The notes: generated by a model not told the origin, from the letters alone. Positions 26,091-34,597 are shown, counted from the first letter of the stretch. The stretch is 64,000 bases of DNA from an uncultured Bacilli bacterium (GCA_934086145.1 CAKOHV010000007.1:1-64000), one strand, 5' to 3'. Translations and numbers: made by a program.

Positions 26091-26118
26091 TAAAAAAAGA
26101 AGCCCTAAGTCTTCTTTG
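26091..26118 (-). terminator. terminator downstream of the methyltransferase
   Basis: On the minus strand, AAAGAAG pairs with CTTCTTT and is followed by a T run, about 150 bases after the methyltransferase stop. Confidence 0.65.
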
Positions 26119-26264
26119 CATAATTATTTCATTTTACTATATTTTACCACTTGACTTTTATAAGTCAATGAATATCCGATGCTTTTTTGTTCTTTATTTT
26201 TCTTTTTTTTGCTTTTTTTAACTTTTTTTTGCTTTTTGAGGCAAAATCATGCCAAAATATCAAA

Positions 26265-28235
26265 CTAATAATTTGTAACAAGAACTTCTATAGTTTTTAA
26301 TACATTTCCTTCTTGTTTGTGATAATTAGAATTGTTATAATTTGAATCAATTATATGAACTACATAATTATGTTCTTTTATCCAAGAATCTAGAATTGTA
26401 TTTTTTTCTCCTTTATGTTCAATTACATTTGATAAAGCAAATTTTACACCACTTTTATCAAGTGTTGATAAATAGTTTAATAAGTCAACTTCATCTTTAT
26501 CTGTCCAGCCACCATTTTCATTATAACTTGCTGTACCTAAAAAATAAGGTGGATCACAGTAAACTAGTGTGTTATTTGTTGTCTCAATTGCAAATTCCCT
26601 AAAATCAGAATTAATAAATTCTATATTTTTAGTTTTAAGCTTAGTTATAAATGATTTCAAATTTTTTCTTATAGAGTTATTAAAATCCCTTTTGCCAACA
26701 GGCATATTAAACTCTCCATTGGAATTGAATCTTATTTGATTATTGAATCCATATATAATCAATGTTAAAAATAGAAAATCTTTCTCAATAGAATCGCTCA
26801 TTATAGAATTATAATCATTTCTTAAATCAAGATATTTTGATTTATTATATGAGCCAAGTCCTTTGTCACTTGTACATTTATATGTTTCATACCCATTTAA
26901 TAAAGAATTACTTAAATTATATTTATCAATTATTTTTTCCAACTTATCAATTATATAACCATCTTCATATTTTTTAAATAATTCCATAACACGTATTATT
27001 TCTTTTTGCTTATCAACACATACAATTCTTTTTGCGCTAACATTTACTCCAACATTTGCTCCTCCAGAAAACATATCAACAAATAAATCTAAATTTTTAG
27101 GAAAAATAGGAATAATTTGATTAAGTAGTTTATATTTACCACCAGTATAATTAAGTGGTGATTTAACTTTATCAACAATACTTTTTACGGCATTTTTTTC
27201 TTTAGATTTACATACTTTACCAACCTTACATACAAACAACCTCTCCTTGTGATTGTCAATATGGGTTTTTCCTGTATTAAATTGATTAAAATCTGTCTCA
27301 TATATTTTTACTTTTCCTTTTGAAGAAAGAACATTCATTATATCATCATCACTTATTTTGGCTTGAGATCTACCAGCACCCTTTGTTCCCATATTATTGT
27401 AAGAAACTATAATATACTTTGCATTTATGTTTTCTATTAAATCTTTAAATGCAAGTGGTGCACAAACTGAACAATATTTACTTTTAATATCATTTCTTTT
27501 CATTTTCTTTGCTACACCAAATACTTCTTTTTTTTCCCATGTTGCAACATTTTCAAGCAAATGATAAGCATCAGAATACTGTCTTGAGTTATAAGGTGGA
27601 TCAATATAAACTATATCTGCTTTTATATTTCTTACTAATTCATTAGAATCTTCATTAAAAATTTTATTGTTTTTGTTGTTAACATTGGATTTTAAGTCAA
27701 GCATATATAATTCTAATTTCTTATTCAAATTACCATTTTTTCTATAAGCATCATAATGACCAACAGTATTCGCTATTTTATCCATTGCGTAAAGTAATGA
27801 TGTAATTAAAATAGCTCTTTCTCTTGTATTTATTTCATCATTTAAATATTTATTTTCTATATCTTCTCTTATATAACCTATTTTCTTACAATTATTTTTA
27901 CTAAAATATGTATCACTAAAATTTATAGAAAAATAATTATCTTTTAGGTTTTTCAATGAATTATATTTATTAATTATATCTTCAAGTTTTTTCTTGTTAA
28001 TTTTATCATTTCCAAACCACGCTAAATAAGATAAATAATTAGATTTTAACAAATCATTAACATAAACTTTTGTTTTTTGATTGTTAAAGTAATCTCCAAC
28101 TATTCCAGTTCCACCAAACAAATCAAAAAAGGAAGAGAATTCTATTTTTTCTTTTTTTATTACCTCATCTATAAAATTTAACATTCTGGCTTTACTACCA
28201 ATATATCTTCTATTATTAATATTAAACATTCTCAT
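26265..28235 (-). CDS. double N6-adenine DNA methyltransferase (AlwI-type)
   Basis: The 656-residue protein is a fusion of two D12-class adenine methyltransferases. The first half has RRYIGSKARMLNFID, the SAM motif FDLFGGTGIVGDYF and catalytic DIVYIDPPYNSRQYSD. The second half, from about residue 360, has LNYTGGKYKLLNQI, VDMFSGGANVGVNV and LVYCDPPYFLGTASY. Two domains are expected for an asymmetric site such as GGATC, each protecting one strand, as in FokI-like systems. It pairs with the AlwI-family nuclease upstream but has its own GGAGG site and follows a terminator, so it is probably separately expressed. Confidence 0.9.
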   Translation of the reverse strand: MRMFNINNRRYIGSKARMLNFIDEVIKKEKIEFSSFFDLFGGTGIVGDYFNNQKTKVYVNDLLKSNYLSYLAWFGNDKINKKKLEDIINKYNSLKNLKDNYFSINFSDTYFSKNNCKKIGYIREDIENKYLNDEINTRERAILITSLLYAMDKIANTVGHYDAYRKNGNLNKKLELYMLDLKSNVNNKNNKIFNEDSNELVRNIKADIVYIDPPYNSRQYSDAYHLLENVATWEKKEVFGVAKKMKRNDIKSKYCSVCAPLAFKDLIENINAKYIIVSYNNMGTKGAGRSQAKISDDDIMNVLSSKGKVKIYETDFNQFNTGKTHIDNHKERLFVCKVGKVCKSKEKNAVKSIVDKVKSPLNYTGGKYKLLNQIIPIFPKNLDLFVDMFSGGANVGVNVSAKRIVCVDKQKEIIRVMELFKKYEDGYIIDKLEKIIDKYNLSNSLLNGYETYKCTSDKGLGSYNKSKYLDLRNDYNSIMSDSIEKDFLFLTLIIYGFNNQIRFNSNGEFNMPVGKRDFNNSIRKNLKSFITKLKTKNIEFINSDFREFAIETTNNTLVYCDPPYFLGTASYNENGGWTDKDEVDLLNYLSTLDKSGVKFALSNVIEHKGEKNTILDSWIKEHNYVVHIIDSNYNNSNYHKQEGNVLKTIEVLVTNY

Positions 28236-28284
28236 ATTTTCCTCCTTATTTCCAAATTCGGCATCACATTACTATTTAAGTATA

Positions 28285-28315
28285 CCAAAAAAAAAGAAGT
28301 CTAACAACTTCTTTT
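28285..28315 (-). terminator. terminator of the restriction gene
   Basis: On the minus strand, AAAAGAAGT pairs with ACTTCTTTT and is followed by a long T run, between the nuclease and methyltransferase genes. Confidence 0.8.
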
Positions 28316-30290
28316 ATACATTTTTTATAATTTCTTTTTCGAACCATTCTGGATCTGGTAATTCTGATTTGAAGGCTTTGTCAAAAAGAACATATAATTC
28401 AGTATATTTCTTCTTACTTATAATAATTTTCTTTAATAATTCTATATTTATTGGAATTATTTTTAAGCCTTCAGTATAACTACCATCTGCCTTTGGATAA
28501 AATCTACTTTTCATATTTCTAAAATCTAATATCAATCTTTCATCAAGATTAGGAGCAACAAATAAAGCATAGTCATTCTCATTATTAGTCTTGGAAATAT
28601 CTTCTCCAAGATGTCTTGACACCGGTTCCATTTCCATGTGTCTTTGCCCTGTTGATTCAGATAATGTTGCTTCAATAAGCAAATTATGTTTTGGATATGT
28701 ATTTTGCTTATATTCATATACAATATCTGCCATACCTCCACCAGCATGAGTTTTTGGAAGTAAATCAGCATCTAAACTAAGATTCATATATTTCAAAATA
28801 TTTCCTTCTTTATTGCTAATTCTATACCATGTTATTCCAAGAATATATTCAAAAATAGTTGGAACATCTGCATTATCAGTAACATATTCACAAACTTCAG
28901 AATCATTTCTATTTTTTATTAAGTCTAATAACATTAATAGGTCAGTTTCTTTGAATTTTTCATCTATCAACTTATGAAATTGTTTTATTTTTTCATCTTC
29001 TAAATATGTATTAATATTATTAACTGTTAAATTAGTATTTAAATATTCATTTATTTCATTAACAACTTTTTCAATATTGGTTGTATATTTATCTGAAATT
29101 TTTTCAATAGAAACAACTGAATGGAATAAATTATTATAATCTTCATCAGAAAGCAATTCTTCATTTAATAAATCATCTATAATATCTTTAAAATAATATT
29201 TAGGTAATAAATCTAGTTCTATTTTCTCATCTTCAAATTTAATAATATCTGTTAATGAAAAATATCTCTTGTTTAAATCAAAGTATTCTTTTAAATTGAC
29301 TTTCCACTTTATTATATGTTCTCTTTCAAAAAATACTCTTTTAAAATCAATTATATTTTTAACTTCTGATATTTCTAATCGTCTGAATTTTTTATCAAAT
29401 TCTTTATCAAAAGTTTTTGGTCTATATCCCATAAATAAATATTCATTCCAATGAGACTTAGCATTACCAGAAATACATTTACAATATCCATATAATTTAT
29501 TATATGATTCAATTCTTTCTTCAAACGAATTATGTCTTAAATGAAAAACTAAATTAACTAATTCATTATAAACAGGCAAATATGCATGTTCATAATTTGC
29601 ACTTTTTCTATTCATTCCTATAATTTCAAATGCTTTTTCATCAACTGGATAATCTTTTCTAAATTCTTCAAATACACGTAAATAATTATCCATATCATAT
29701 ATTCTTGTTGTGATAATAGTATCTAAATCTAGTGCCATTCTATTATTTTTTATAATTTCAACCATTTTCCTAACATCATACTTATTTTTACAAAGCGGTA
29801 GCAAATATGTGAATTCGTCATATGTTAAATAATCTAATTTCTCTAGCATGTATATTAGTGCTATAAAAGGCTTTATTTTTAAACCATTTGTATTAATTTG
29901 TAATTTTAAAAACTGTAATAAGTATTGATAACTATCATCATCAATATAAAAGATATTGTCTTTATCTCTTTCTTTTTCTAGTAAACTTTCTATCTTCATT
30001 CCTACTTCAGTTAATTTTCTATCTTGTGTTAAAACACCAATATCGACTAATCCCGAAGTTTTTTCTCTTGCATCTTTATCAGGCCTATTAGCTTCACCAA
30101 TTAAAAATTGATTATCCTTCATAAAGTAGTAATACTTTGACTGTATTTCTTTATTATTTTTCCAATTAGTATTTGGATTTTCATTCCAAAATAGTTTTAA
30201 TAATTGTAACTGTCTTTCAATTTTATAATTTAATTGACTTACTCTAAAACTAGTAGTTCCAATCGACCAACTATAAGATTTAAATGCCAT
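28314..30290 (-). CDS. AlwI-family type II restriction endonuclease
   Basis: The 658-residue protein matches the AlwI family (RE_AlwI), whose founding member cuts outside the asymmetric site GGATC. The N-terminus WSIGTTSFRVSQLNYKIERQL is typical of the family. The nuclease core near residue 545 includes GGGMADIVYEYK and LLIEATLSESTGQR, with the acidic residues of a PD-(D/E)XK fold. The C-terminal FVAPNLDERLILDFR block is also characteristic. It follows the DUF4268 gene by 29 bases, suggesting one transcript, and precedes the double methyltransferase. Specificity is inferred from family only. Confidence 0.88.
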   Translation of the reverse strand: MAFKSYSWSIGTTSFRVSQLNYKIERQLQLLKLFWNENPNTNWKNNKEIQSKYYYFMKDNQFLIGEANRPDKDAREKTSGLVDIGVLTQDRKLTEVGMKIESLLEKERDKDNIFYIDDDSYQYLLQFLKLQINTNGLKIKPFIALIYMLEKLDYLTYDEFTYLLPLCKNKYDVRKMVEIIKNNRMALDLDTIITTRIYDMDNYLRVFEEFRKDYPVDEKAFEIIGMNRKSANYEHAYLPVYNELVNLVFHLRHNSFEERIESYNKLYGYCKCISGNAKSHWNEYLFMGYRPKTFDKEFDKKFRRLEISEVKNIIDFKRVFFEREHIIKWKVNLKEYFDLNKRYFSLTDIIKFEDEKIELDLLPKYYFKDIIDDLLNEELLSDEDYNNLFHSVVSIEKISDKYTTNIEKVVNEINEYLNTNLTVNNINTYLEDEKIKQFHKLIDEKFKETDLLMLLDLIKNRNDSEVCEYVTDNADVPTIFEYILGITWYRISNKEGNILKYMNLSLDADLLPKTHAGGGMADIVYEYKQNTYPKHNLLIEATLSESTGQRHMEMEPVSRHLGEDISKTNNENDYALFVAPNLDERLILDFRNMKSRFYPKADGSYTEGLKIIPINIELLKKIIISKKKYTELYVLFDKAFKSELPDPEWFEKEIIKNV

Positions 30291-30319
30291 AACACCACTC
30301 CTATTATTAATATATAAAA

Positions 30320-31243
30320 CTAGATGTATTTTTTGAATGTATCTCTCATTTTAACTGCAGTATCTATTACTTTATTCATAAGTTCATCATAATTTGAATG
30401 ATTATCATAATTCAAGCCTTTTATATTATATTTAATTCTACTAGCTTTGCCATTATCAAGTCTATCCCAAATTAGTTTAAATCCTAAATCACCTTCAATA
30501 ATATCTTTTTTTAAATATAAATTATCAAATAATTCTTTATTATCATTTATATATAAATCTATACATACAACTGACTCTTTATTTACTAAATTAATACTTA
30601 CATGGGCTTCACTTGTACCTAATGCTATATCATACCAATGATCTGTAGTTACTTTTCTTACATTAAATGGTTTACCTCTATCAATAAGTATTTCATTGAA
30701 TCTACTCCAAAATTCTAATCTTTCAGATTGTGATTTATTTAAATTATCTTGTTCACTATTCATTTTTGAATTTTTAATAAATTCATTGGGTTTTTCAATA
30801 ACTTCAAAAAATGGGGCAGGAATAGAATTTTCAATAGTATATGCATGTAATTCTATTAGAAAAAAATTAACATTACTATTAGTATTATTATTTAACCATT
30901 CAATAGCACTTCTATGTTCTTCTTTAGCTTGTTTTACAATCCAAACTATTACTTCAGCATCTAATCCGGAAGCATAAGTAATAATTTTACCTAAATGATC
31001 GTGATTAGAAGATTCTAATTGATTTTCTATAATTACCTTAATTCCAGATGATTCATCCTTTGCGAATATATCACATCTATATGATCCTACATATGCTTCT
31101 TTAGTTATATCAGTCAATGTTAACCCTAAAACGTCATCCAATAATTTTATATTTTCAGACTGTGATAACCATTCAGAAAAATCATATTGCTCATGTTTCC
31201 ATAAATTTCTTATATCTACTTCTTTCAATTTTCCTATATTCAT
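30320..31243 (-). CDS. DUF4268 nuclease-like protein
   Basis: The 307-residue protein has an N-terminal PD-(D/E)XK-like half. YRCDIFAKD and KVIIENQLESSNHDHLGKII give the D...ExQ pattern, and ASGLDAEVIVWI follows. The C-terminal DUF4268 domain starts at about residue 170 (FWSRFNEILIDRGKPF). Such proteins occur beside restriction systems and mobile elements and are presumed nucleases or nuclease accessories. It is co-directional with the AlwI gene and has its own GGAGG ribosome binding site. It could be part of the restriction module or an independent anti-invader protein. Confidence 0.8.
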   Translation of the reverse strand: MNIGKLKEVDIRNLWKHEQYDFSEWLSQSENIKLLDDVLGLTLTDITKEAYVGSYRCDIFAKDESSGIKVIIENQLESSNHDHLGKIITYASGLDAEVIVWIVKQAKEEHRSAIEWLNNNTNSNVNFFLIELHAYTIENSIPAPFFEVIEKPNEFIKNSKMNSEQDNLNKSQSERLEFWSRFNEILIDRGKPFNVRKVTTDHWYDIALGTSEAHVSINLVNKESVVCIDLYINDNKELFDNLYLKKDIIEGDLGFKLIWDRLDNGKASRIKYNIKGLNYDNHSNYDELMNKVIDTAVKMRDTFKKYI

Positions 31244-31413
31244 TTCTAATCCTCCAGAACTAACCCAATTAAATTATATCATATTTTGGGATAAATTTAG
31301 AGTTTTTACAAAAAAAGAAATGTTATAAAATCACATTTTATTCAATTTATAAAATTAAATCGCTACTAATCTAGCATCATTTTCCATTCTTAATTTGTTT
31401 TCTTTTTCATATT

Positions 31414-32265
31414 TTAATTTTTATTAATAAATTCTATTTCTTCATGAACACTTTTAGAAATAATTTTATGGATAATATTGGGAGGACACAAATTTTCACG
31501 CCTTCTTTTATCAATTATTTCCTGTATTTCTATTAAATCTGCATCATTTTTTGCTTTAGTTAATAATTGTTCAGCATAATAAACGTATTTATTAATCTTA
31601 ATATAAGAAATTATCTTTTTAAACAAATAATAGAAAAACGAGACAAAAGAAAGTAAACCAACAATGAATTCAACTATATTAAAATTCATTAAAATACAGG
31701 TTATTGTATAGGAAATGAATAATATTATTATCAAAATAATAATCATTATTAAGTATAAAGTTGAGATTTTTTTATCCCATCTTATATTTTGACTCTGTGT
31801 TGATCTTATTATATCTAACATTTGCGTTTTACCTTCATCAAAATACCAATCCTTTAATCCCGGTGGCTCAGATTTTCCATCATTATTAATCTGTTGATTA
31901 TAATCTAACATATTCTTACTTAATATATTATGAATGCTTTTTCTGCAACTTTCCTCAAATTGTTTTGTTATACCATTAAATGAATACAATTTATAATCAA
32001 AATATTTTTTTAAATCTGCACCTTGTTTTACATAATAATTAGTAACATGTGTAATCATATAAATAATTAATGCTATAACACCATTTACTAATAATTTTAT
32101 CATAGTATTATTTATTTCAAAGAAATCATACATACATACAACAAAGATTAATAAAAGATTAATACTATCTAACTTGTTTGCCATATTGTAATATTTTCGT
32201 TGAGCATATAAAATATCTAACATATCTTTTTCATTTTGTTTATCAAAAATATTATTTTTTATCAT
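31414..32265 (-). CDS. S-4TM family effector (CBASS-type pore former)
   Basis: The 283-residue protein has four transmembrane segments in two pairs, at about 33-50, 58-78, 170-194 and 197-216. Between them lies a cytosolic region with the S-4TM signature GLKDWYF. S-4TM proteins are SMODS-associated effectors thought to open membranes when the partner nucleotidyltransferase makes a cyclic nucleotide. The start has an AGGAG site and overlaps the SEC-C gene by 14 bases. It is the last gene of the CBASS-like operon and so its probable killing component. Confidence 0.82.
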   Translation of the reverse strand: MIKNNIFDKQNEKDMLDILYAQRKYYNMANKLDSINLLLIFVVCMYDFFEINNTMIKLLVNGVIALIIYMITHVTNYYVKQGADLKKYFDYKLYSFNGITKQFEESCRKSIHNILSKNMLDYNQQINNDGKSEPPGLKDWYFDEGKTQMLDIIRSTQSQNIRWDKKISTLYLIMIIILIIILFISYTITCILMNFNIVEFIVGLLSFVSFFYYLFKKIISYIKINKYVYYAEQLLTKAKNDADLIEIQEIIDKRRRENLCPPNIIHKIISKSVHEEIEFINKN

Positions 32266-32878
32266 TAAACCATCTCCTAAAGTCCTTAATTAGCAAATTA
32301 TAGTTAGGATCCTGCTTACATTTTGTAATTATGTTTCCGTGACAATTTCTTATTTTTTTATTACTTCCACATGGGCATAAATTATGCCCTCTATAAGTAT
32401 TAAAAAATATGTATTTAATTATATTTAAACTATTTTCTTCATCATCAAGATTAAAATATTTTTTATAAAATTCCGCAATTCCTTGATTTCCATGTGAATA
32501 TTGACCAAATGGATAAGTTGAATATTTTTGAAAATATTCATAAGAAATATAATAAGATTCAACATATTTTTCAATCCATAAACAAATACTTTTAGTATTA
32601 CGTATAAACAACAGTTGTTCTATATCTGTTGCTAAGCATAATCTCCTATCAGAATAACAATGCTCATAACTTCTCTTTATCTTTTTTCCAACATCATATA
32701 CATATGGAATGTTAGATTTATTAAAATCTATTAATAGATCATAGCATCCACTTATTATTTCATCATTACAATTTTTACAAATATTTATACTACCACTAAT
32801 AATATTTTTAGTAATATCATATATAAGATTAGGATATTTCTTTTTTATCATATCAAAATCTAGATATTCACTAATCAT
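32252..32878 (-). CDS. SEC-C zinc-motif protein of the CBASS-like operon
   Basis: The protein of about 208 residues ends with LCPCGSNKKIRNCHG, a SEC-C zinc-binding motif. A second Cys pair is in ICKNCNDEIISGCYD. The rest is helical and aromatic-rich. The start at 32878 overlaps the end of the nucleotidyltransferase gene (CATGATTAG); an earlier GTG is possible. It overlaps the S-4TM gene at its other end. Position between sensor-synthase and effector suggests an accessory or regulatory role, perhaps nucleic acid binding. This is not one of the standard CBASS accessory families I can name. Confidence 0.72.
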   Translation of the reverse strand: MISEYLDFDMIKKKYPNLIYDITKNIISGSINICKNCNDEIISGCYDLLIDFNKSNIPYVYDVGKKIKRSYEHCYSDRRLCLATDIEQLLFIRNTKSICLWIEKYVESYYISYEYFQKYSTYPFGQYSHGNQGIAEFYKKYFNLDDEENSLNIIKYIFFNTYRGHNLCPCGSNKKIRNCHGNIITKCKQDPNYNLLIKDFRRWFNDKK

Positions 32879-34025
32879 GATAAGGTTTAACTCCATCACT
32901 TATTTTTTCTATCTTATTACGTTCAAATAATTTATCAACTATTTCATTTCCTAAAAAATTGCCTAAAATTCCTATATGATCATTATTATTTAAATCTATA
33001 ATATCTGAAAAATCCTTATTAGCTTTTTTTACCCAATTAAAAAATAATGTAGCATTTTCTTTGTCTTTATTCCACGAATCTAATAAATTATCTTTGCCAT
33101 TAACAGGATTAAAAAATTCCCATTTTCCATCTTTTTTAATAATTGGGGAAACGATTTTAGAATATAATTCATCTGAAGAATAATAGTTCAATTCTTTTAA
33201 AACATTAAATACTAGGTCAATAGAATCAATGTCAGTTGATGAATTATTAGCTATTAATGCCACAAAAGTTGTTATTATAATACTTGCAGGCTTATTATCT
33301 TCCTTATGTATCTTACTAAAATATATATCCCTGCTTCTCTTTAATATCTGAATAGCTTCCTGTAAGGAACTTTTATTAAAGTATTCAGGAATATCTTCTA
33401 CACTTGCATATATTTGTTTATTTGCCTCAAATAAACTTCTCATTCTATTTTCTCGATTGTACAATGCAAATCTACTATTTATATCATTAAACCATATTTG
33501 ATATCCCTTTGGGTTAATTGTATACCAATCATATTTACTTTCTTTCGTAGCTATCTTAAGAACATTAATTAAATATTTTTCACTTATGTTTTTTCCACAT
33601 ATATTCGGATTTTCATCTAAAATAGTAGGAACTAGGTCAATAGAAAAATCAAAATCACCAAACTTTGCATACTCTAAGGTAAAACATTTAGGCCATTCTT
33701 TGATTTTATCATTGTACACTTCAGAATCATTTAAAGCAGAAATCAAACTATTACGTATTTCTTCAGAAGTTAAATTTCCATTTTTAAATTGACATATAAC
33801 ATCAATATCATAAGCCTTATCATTGCCATTAGAATAAGGTTTAGTTGCTGTGCCTATCGCAAACGATCCCTGTAATGAAATATCCACCTTTAAACCATGT
33901 CTATTCAAATATTTTGCAATATTCTTATATTTTTCTTCTGCATTTTTAAACATCGATGGTGTTATATCAAGACCTTCAATAATTTTTCTAATATCTTGTT
34001 TTCGTTTTTGTAGAATACTATCCAT
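32871..34025 (-). CDS. CD-NTase (SMODS nucleotidyltransferase)
   Basis: The 384-residue protein has the OAS/cGAS-type nucleotidyltransferase core: QGSFAIGTATKP (Gly-Ser at 53-54), AYDIDV (Asp73 and Asp75) and the third acid in DFSIDLVP (Asp130). A helical C-terminal domain follows, with LQEAIQILKRSRDIYF and ASIIITTFVAL. It should make cyclic oligonucleotides on phage infection that activate the S-4TM effector. A GGAGG site precedes the ATG, which lies 12 bases after the small basic ORF. CD-NTase clade and product cannot be decided by eye. Confidence 0.88.
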   Translation of the reverse strand: MDSILQKRKQDIRKIIEGLDITPSMFKNAEEKYKNIAKYLNRHGLKVDISLQGSFAIGTATKPYSNGNDKAYDIDVICQFKNGNLTSEEIRNSLISALNDSEVYNDKIKEWPKCFTLEYAKFGDFDFSIDLVPTILDENPNICGKNISEKYLINVLKIATKESKYDWYTINPKGYQIWFNDINSRFALYNRENRMRSLFEANKQIYASVEDIPEYFNKSSLQEAIQILKRSRDIYFSKIHKEDNKPASIIITTFVALIANNSSTDIDSIDLVFNVLKELNYYSSDELYSKIVSPIIKKDGKWEFFNPVNGKDNLLDSWNKDKENATLFFNWVKKANKDFSDIIDLNNNDHIGILGNFLGNEIVDKLFERNKIEKISDGVKPYHD

Positions 34026-34037
34026 AAATGTTACCTC

Positions 34038-34163
34038 CTATCTTGCTCTATTTCTCAATGCACTACCAGCTACACTTTTTGTAGATTTTGTTGTTTTTTT
34101 ACTTCTAAGCTGACTGCTAGCTTTTTTGGCAACTCGTTTAGAAGTTCTAATTTTATTTGCCAT
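34038..34163 (-). CDS. 41-residue basic protein leading the CBASS-like operon
   Basis: The peptide begins MANKIRTSKRVAKKASSQLR and continues SKKTTKSTKSVAGSALRNRAR. It is a Ser/Thr/Lys/Arg-rich protein of a kind I recall as short ORFs ending in VAGSAL-type motifs near mobile-element and defence genes in many bacteria. A GAGGAG site lies upstream and the next ATG is 12 bases after its stop, so it is translated with the CD-NTase gene. Its net charge suggests nucleic acid binding. No proven function. Confidence 0.7.
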   Translation of the reverse strand: MANKIRTSKRVAKKASSQLRSKKTTKSTKSVAGSALRNRAR

Positions 34164-34199
34164 TTTTTCATCTCCTCACTAGGTCCTTATTTTCTTAAC

Positions 34200-34236
34200 T
34201 AAAAAAGATTGCAAAATGTAAACTTCAGCAATCTTA
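34200..34236 (-). terminator. hairpin terminator upstream of the CBASS-like operon
   Basis: On the minus strand, AAGATTGC pairs with GCAATCTT and is followed by a TTTTTT run, only 37 bases before the small basic ORF. It could insulate or attenuate the operon. Confidence 0.6.
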
Positions 34237-34426
34237 CAAAAACCTATTGATTCGAATTCTAAATTATTATATAATAATTATGTAATAAGTTTGTAAATTG
34301 CTTATTGCTAGTCTAATTGTGCTTTGTATTGTTCGCACATTTATTCATTTTGCCTTTCTTTTTTGCCGAAAAGAATGGCCTTTTTTTTGAGATAATTTGT
34401 TAAACTTTATCTCTGAGATAATTATA

Positions 34427-34468
34427 GCAAAAAACGTGATATATATCAATGCATATTTCACGTTTTTT
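34427..34468. terminator. long hairpin near the left junction
   Basis: The arms AAAAAACGTGA and TCACGTTTTTT are separated by 18 bases, with T runs on both sides. It would block transcription entering the element. Confidence 0.6.
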
Positions 34469-34560
34469 ATGCCTTTTAAGACTTTTTTAAGTGCATAAAG
34501 TCTCTGAATACCATTTGCAAAAAAATGTCCCATATAAGCCGTCTTAATACCCTTATAAAT

Positions 34561-34597
34561 TCAATTCATGTAAGAGCTAAGTCTCTCCTCCTGCATT
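34561..34597 (-). other. attL: left junction of the integrative element
   Basis: In the minus orientation host sequence ATGCAGGA meets element sequence AGAGACTTAG across a GG core (plus 34587-34588). The element arm mirrors the arm at 22484-22509. Confidence 0.75.

Larger units (their letters stand above)
34164..34576. other. intergenic end region of the element with hairpins
   Basis: This 413-base stretch between the CBASS-like operon and the left junction holds two strong hairpins (34200-34236 and 34427-34468), a GAGATAA/TTATCTC inverted repeat at 34389-34413 and a TATAAT-type box near 34270. A 62-codon frame at 34345-34533 crosses one hairpin and lacks a ribosome binding site. I see no supportable protein gene. 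It may hold the operon promoter and a short RNA. Confidence 0.5.
22482..34588. mobile_element. 12.1-kb serine-recombinase integrative element (defence island)
   Basis: The segment interrupts an amidase-LysM gene whose two parts join in frame if it is removed. It encodes a large serine recombinase near one end, small RHH and HTH regulators, an AlwI-like restriction-modification set, a DUF4268 protein and a CBASS-like operon. No phage structural, conjugation or replication-relaxase genes are seen, so it may be mobilised by a helper or be only integrative. All genes lie on the minus strand. Its two ends form imperfect inverted arms (15 of 26 positions identical) around GG, as expected for attP of a large serine integrase. 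Confidence 0.88.

Noticed and set aside
34345..34533. 62-codon frame near the left end of the element
   Set aside because: It crosses a strong hairpin, lacks a ribosome binding site and has a composition like noncoding DNA here.
22482..34588. Prophage or conjugative element
   Set aside because: No capsid, tail, lysis, relaxase or type IV secretion genes are present; the terms integrative element or defence island are safer.
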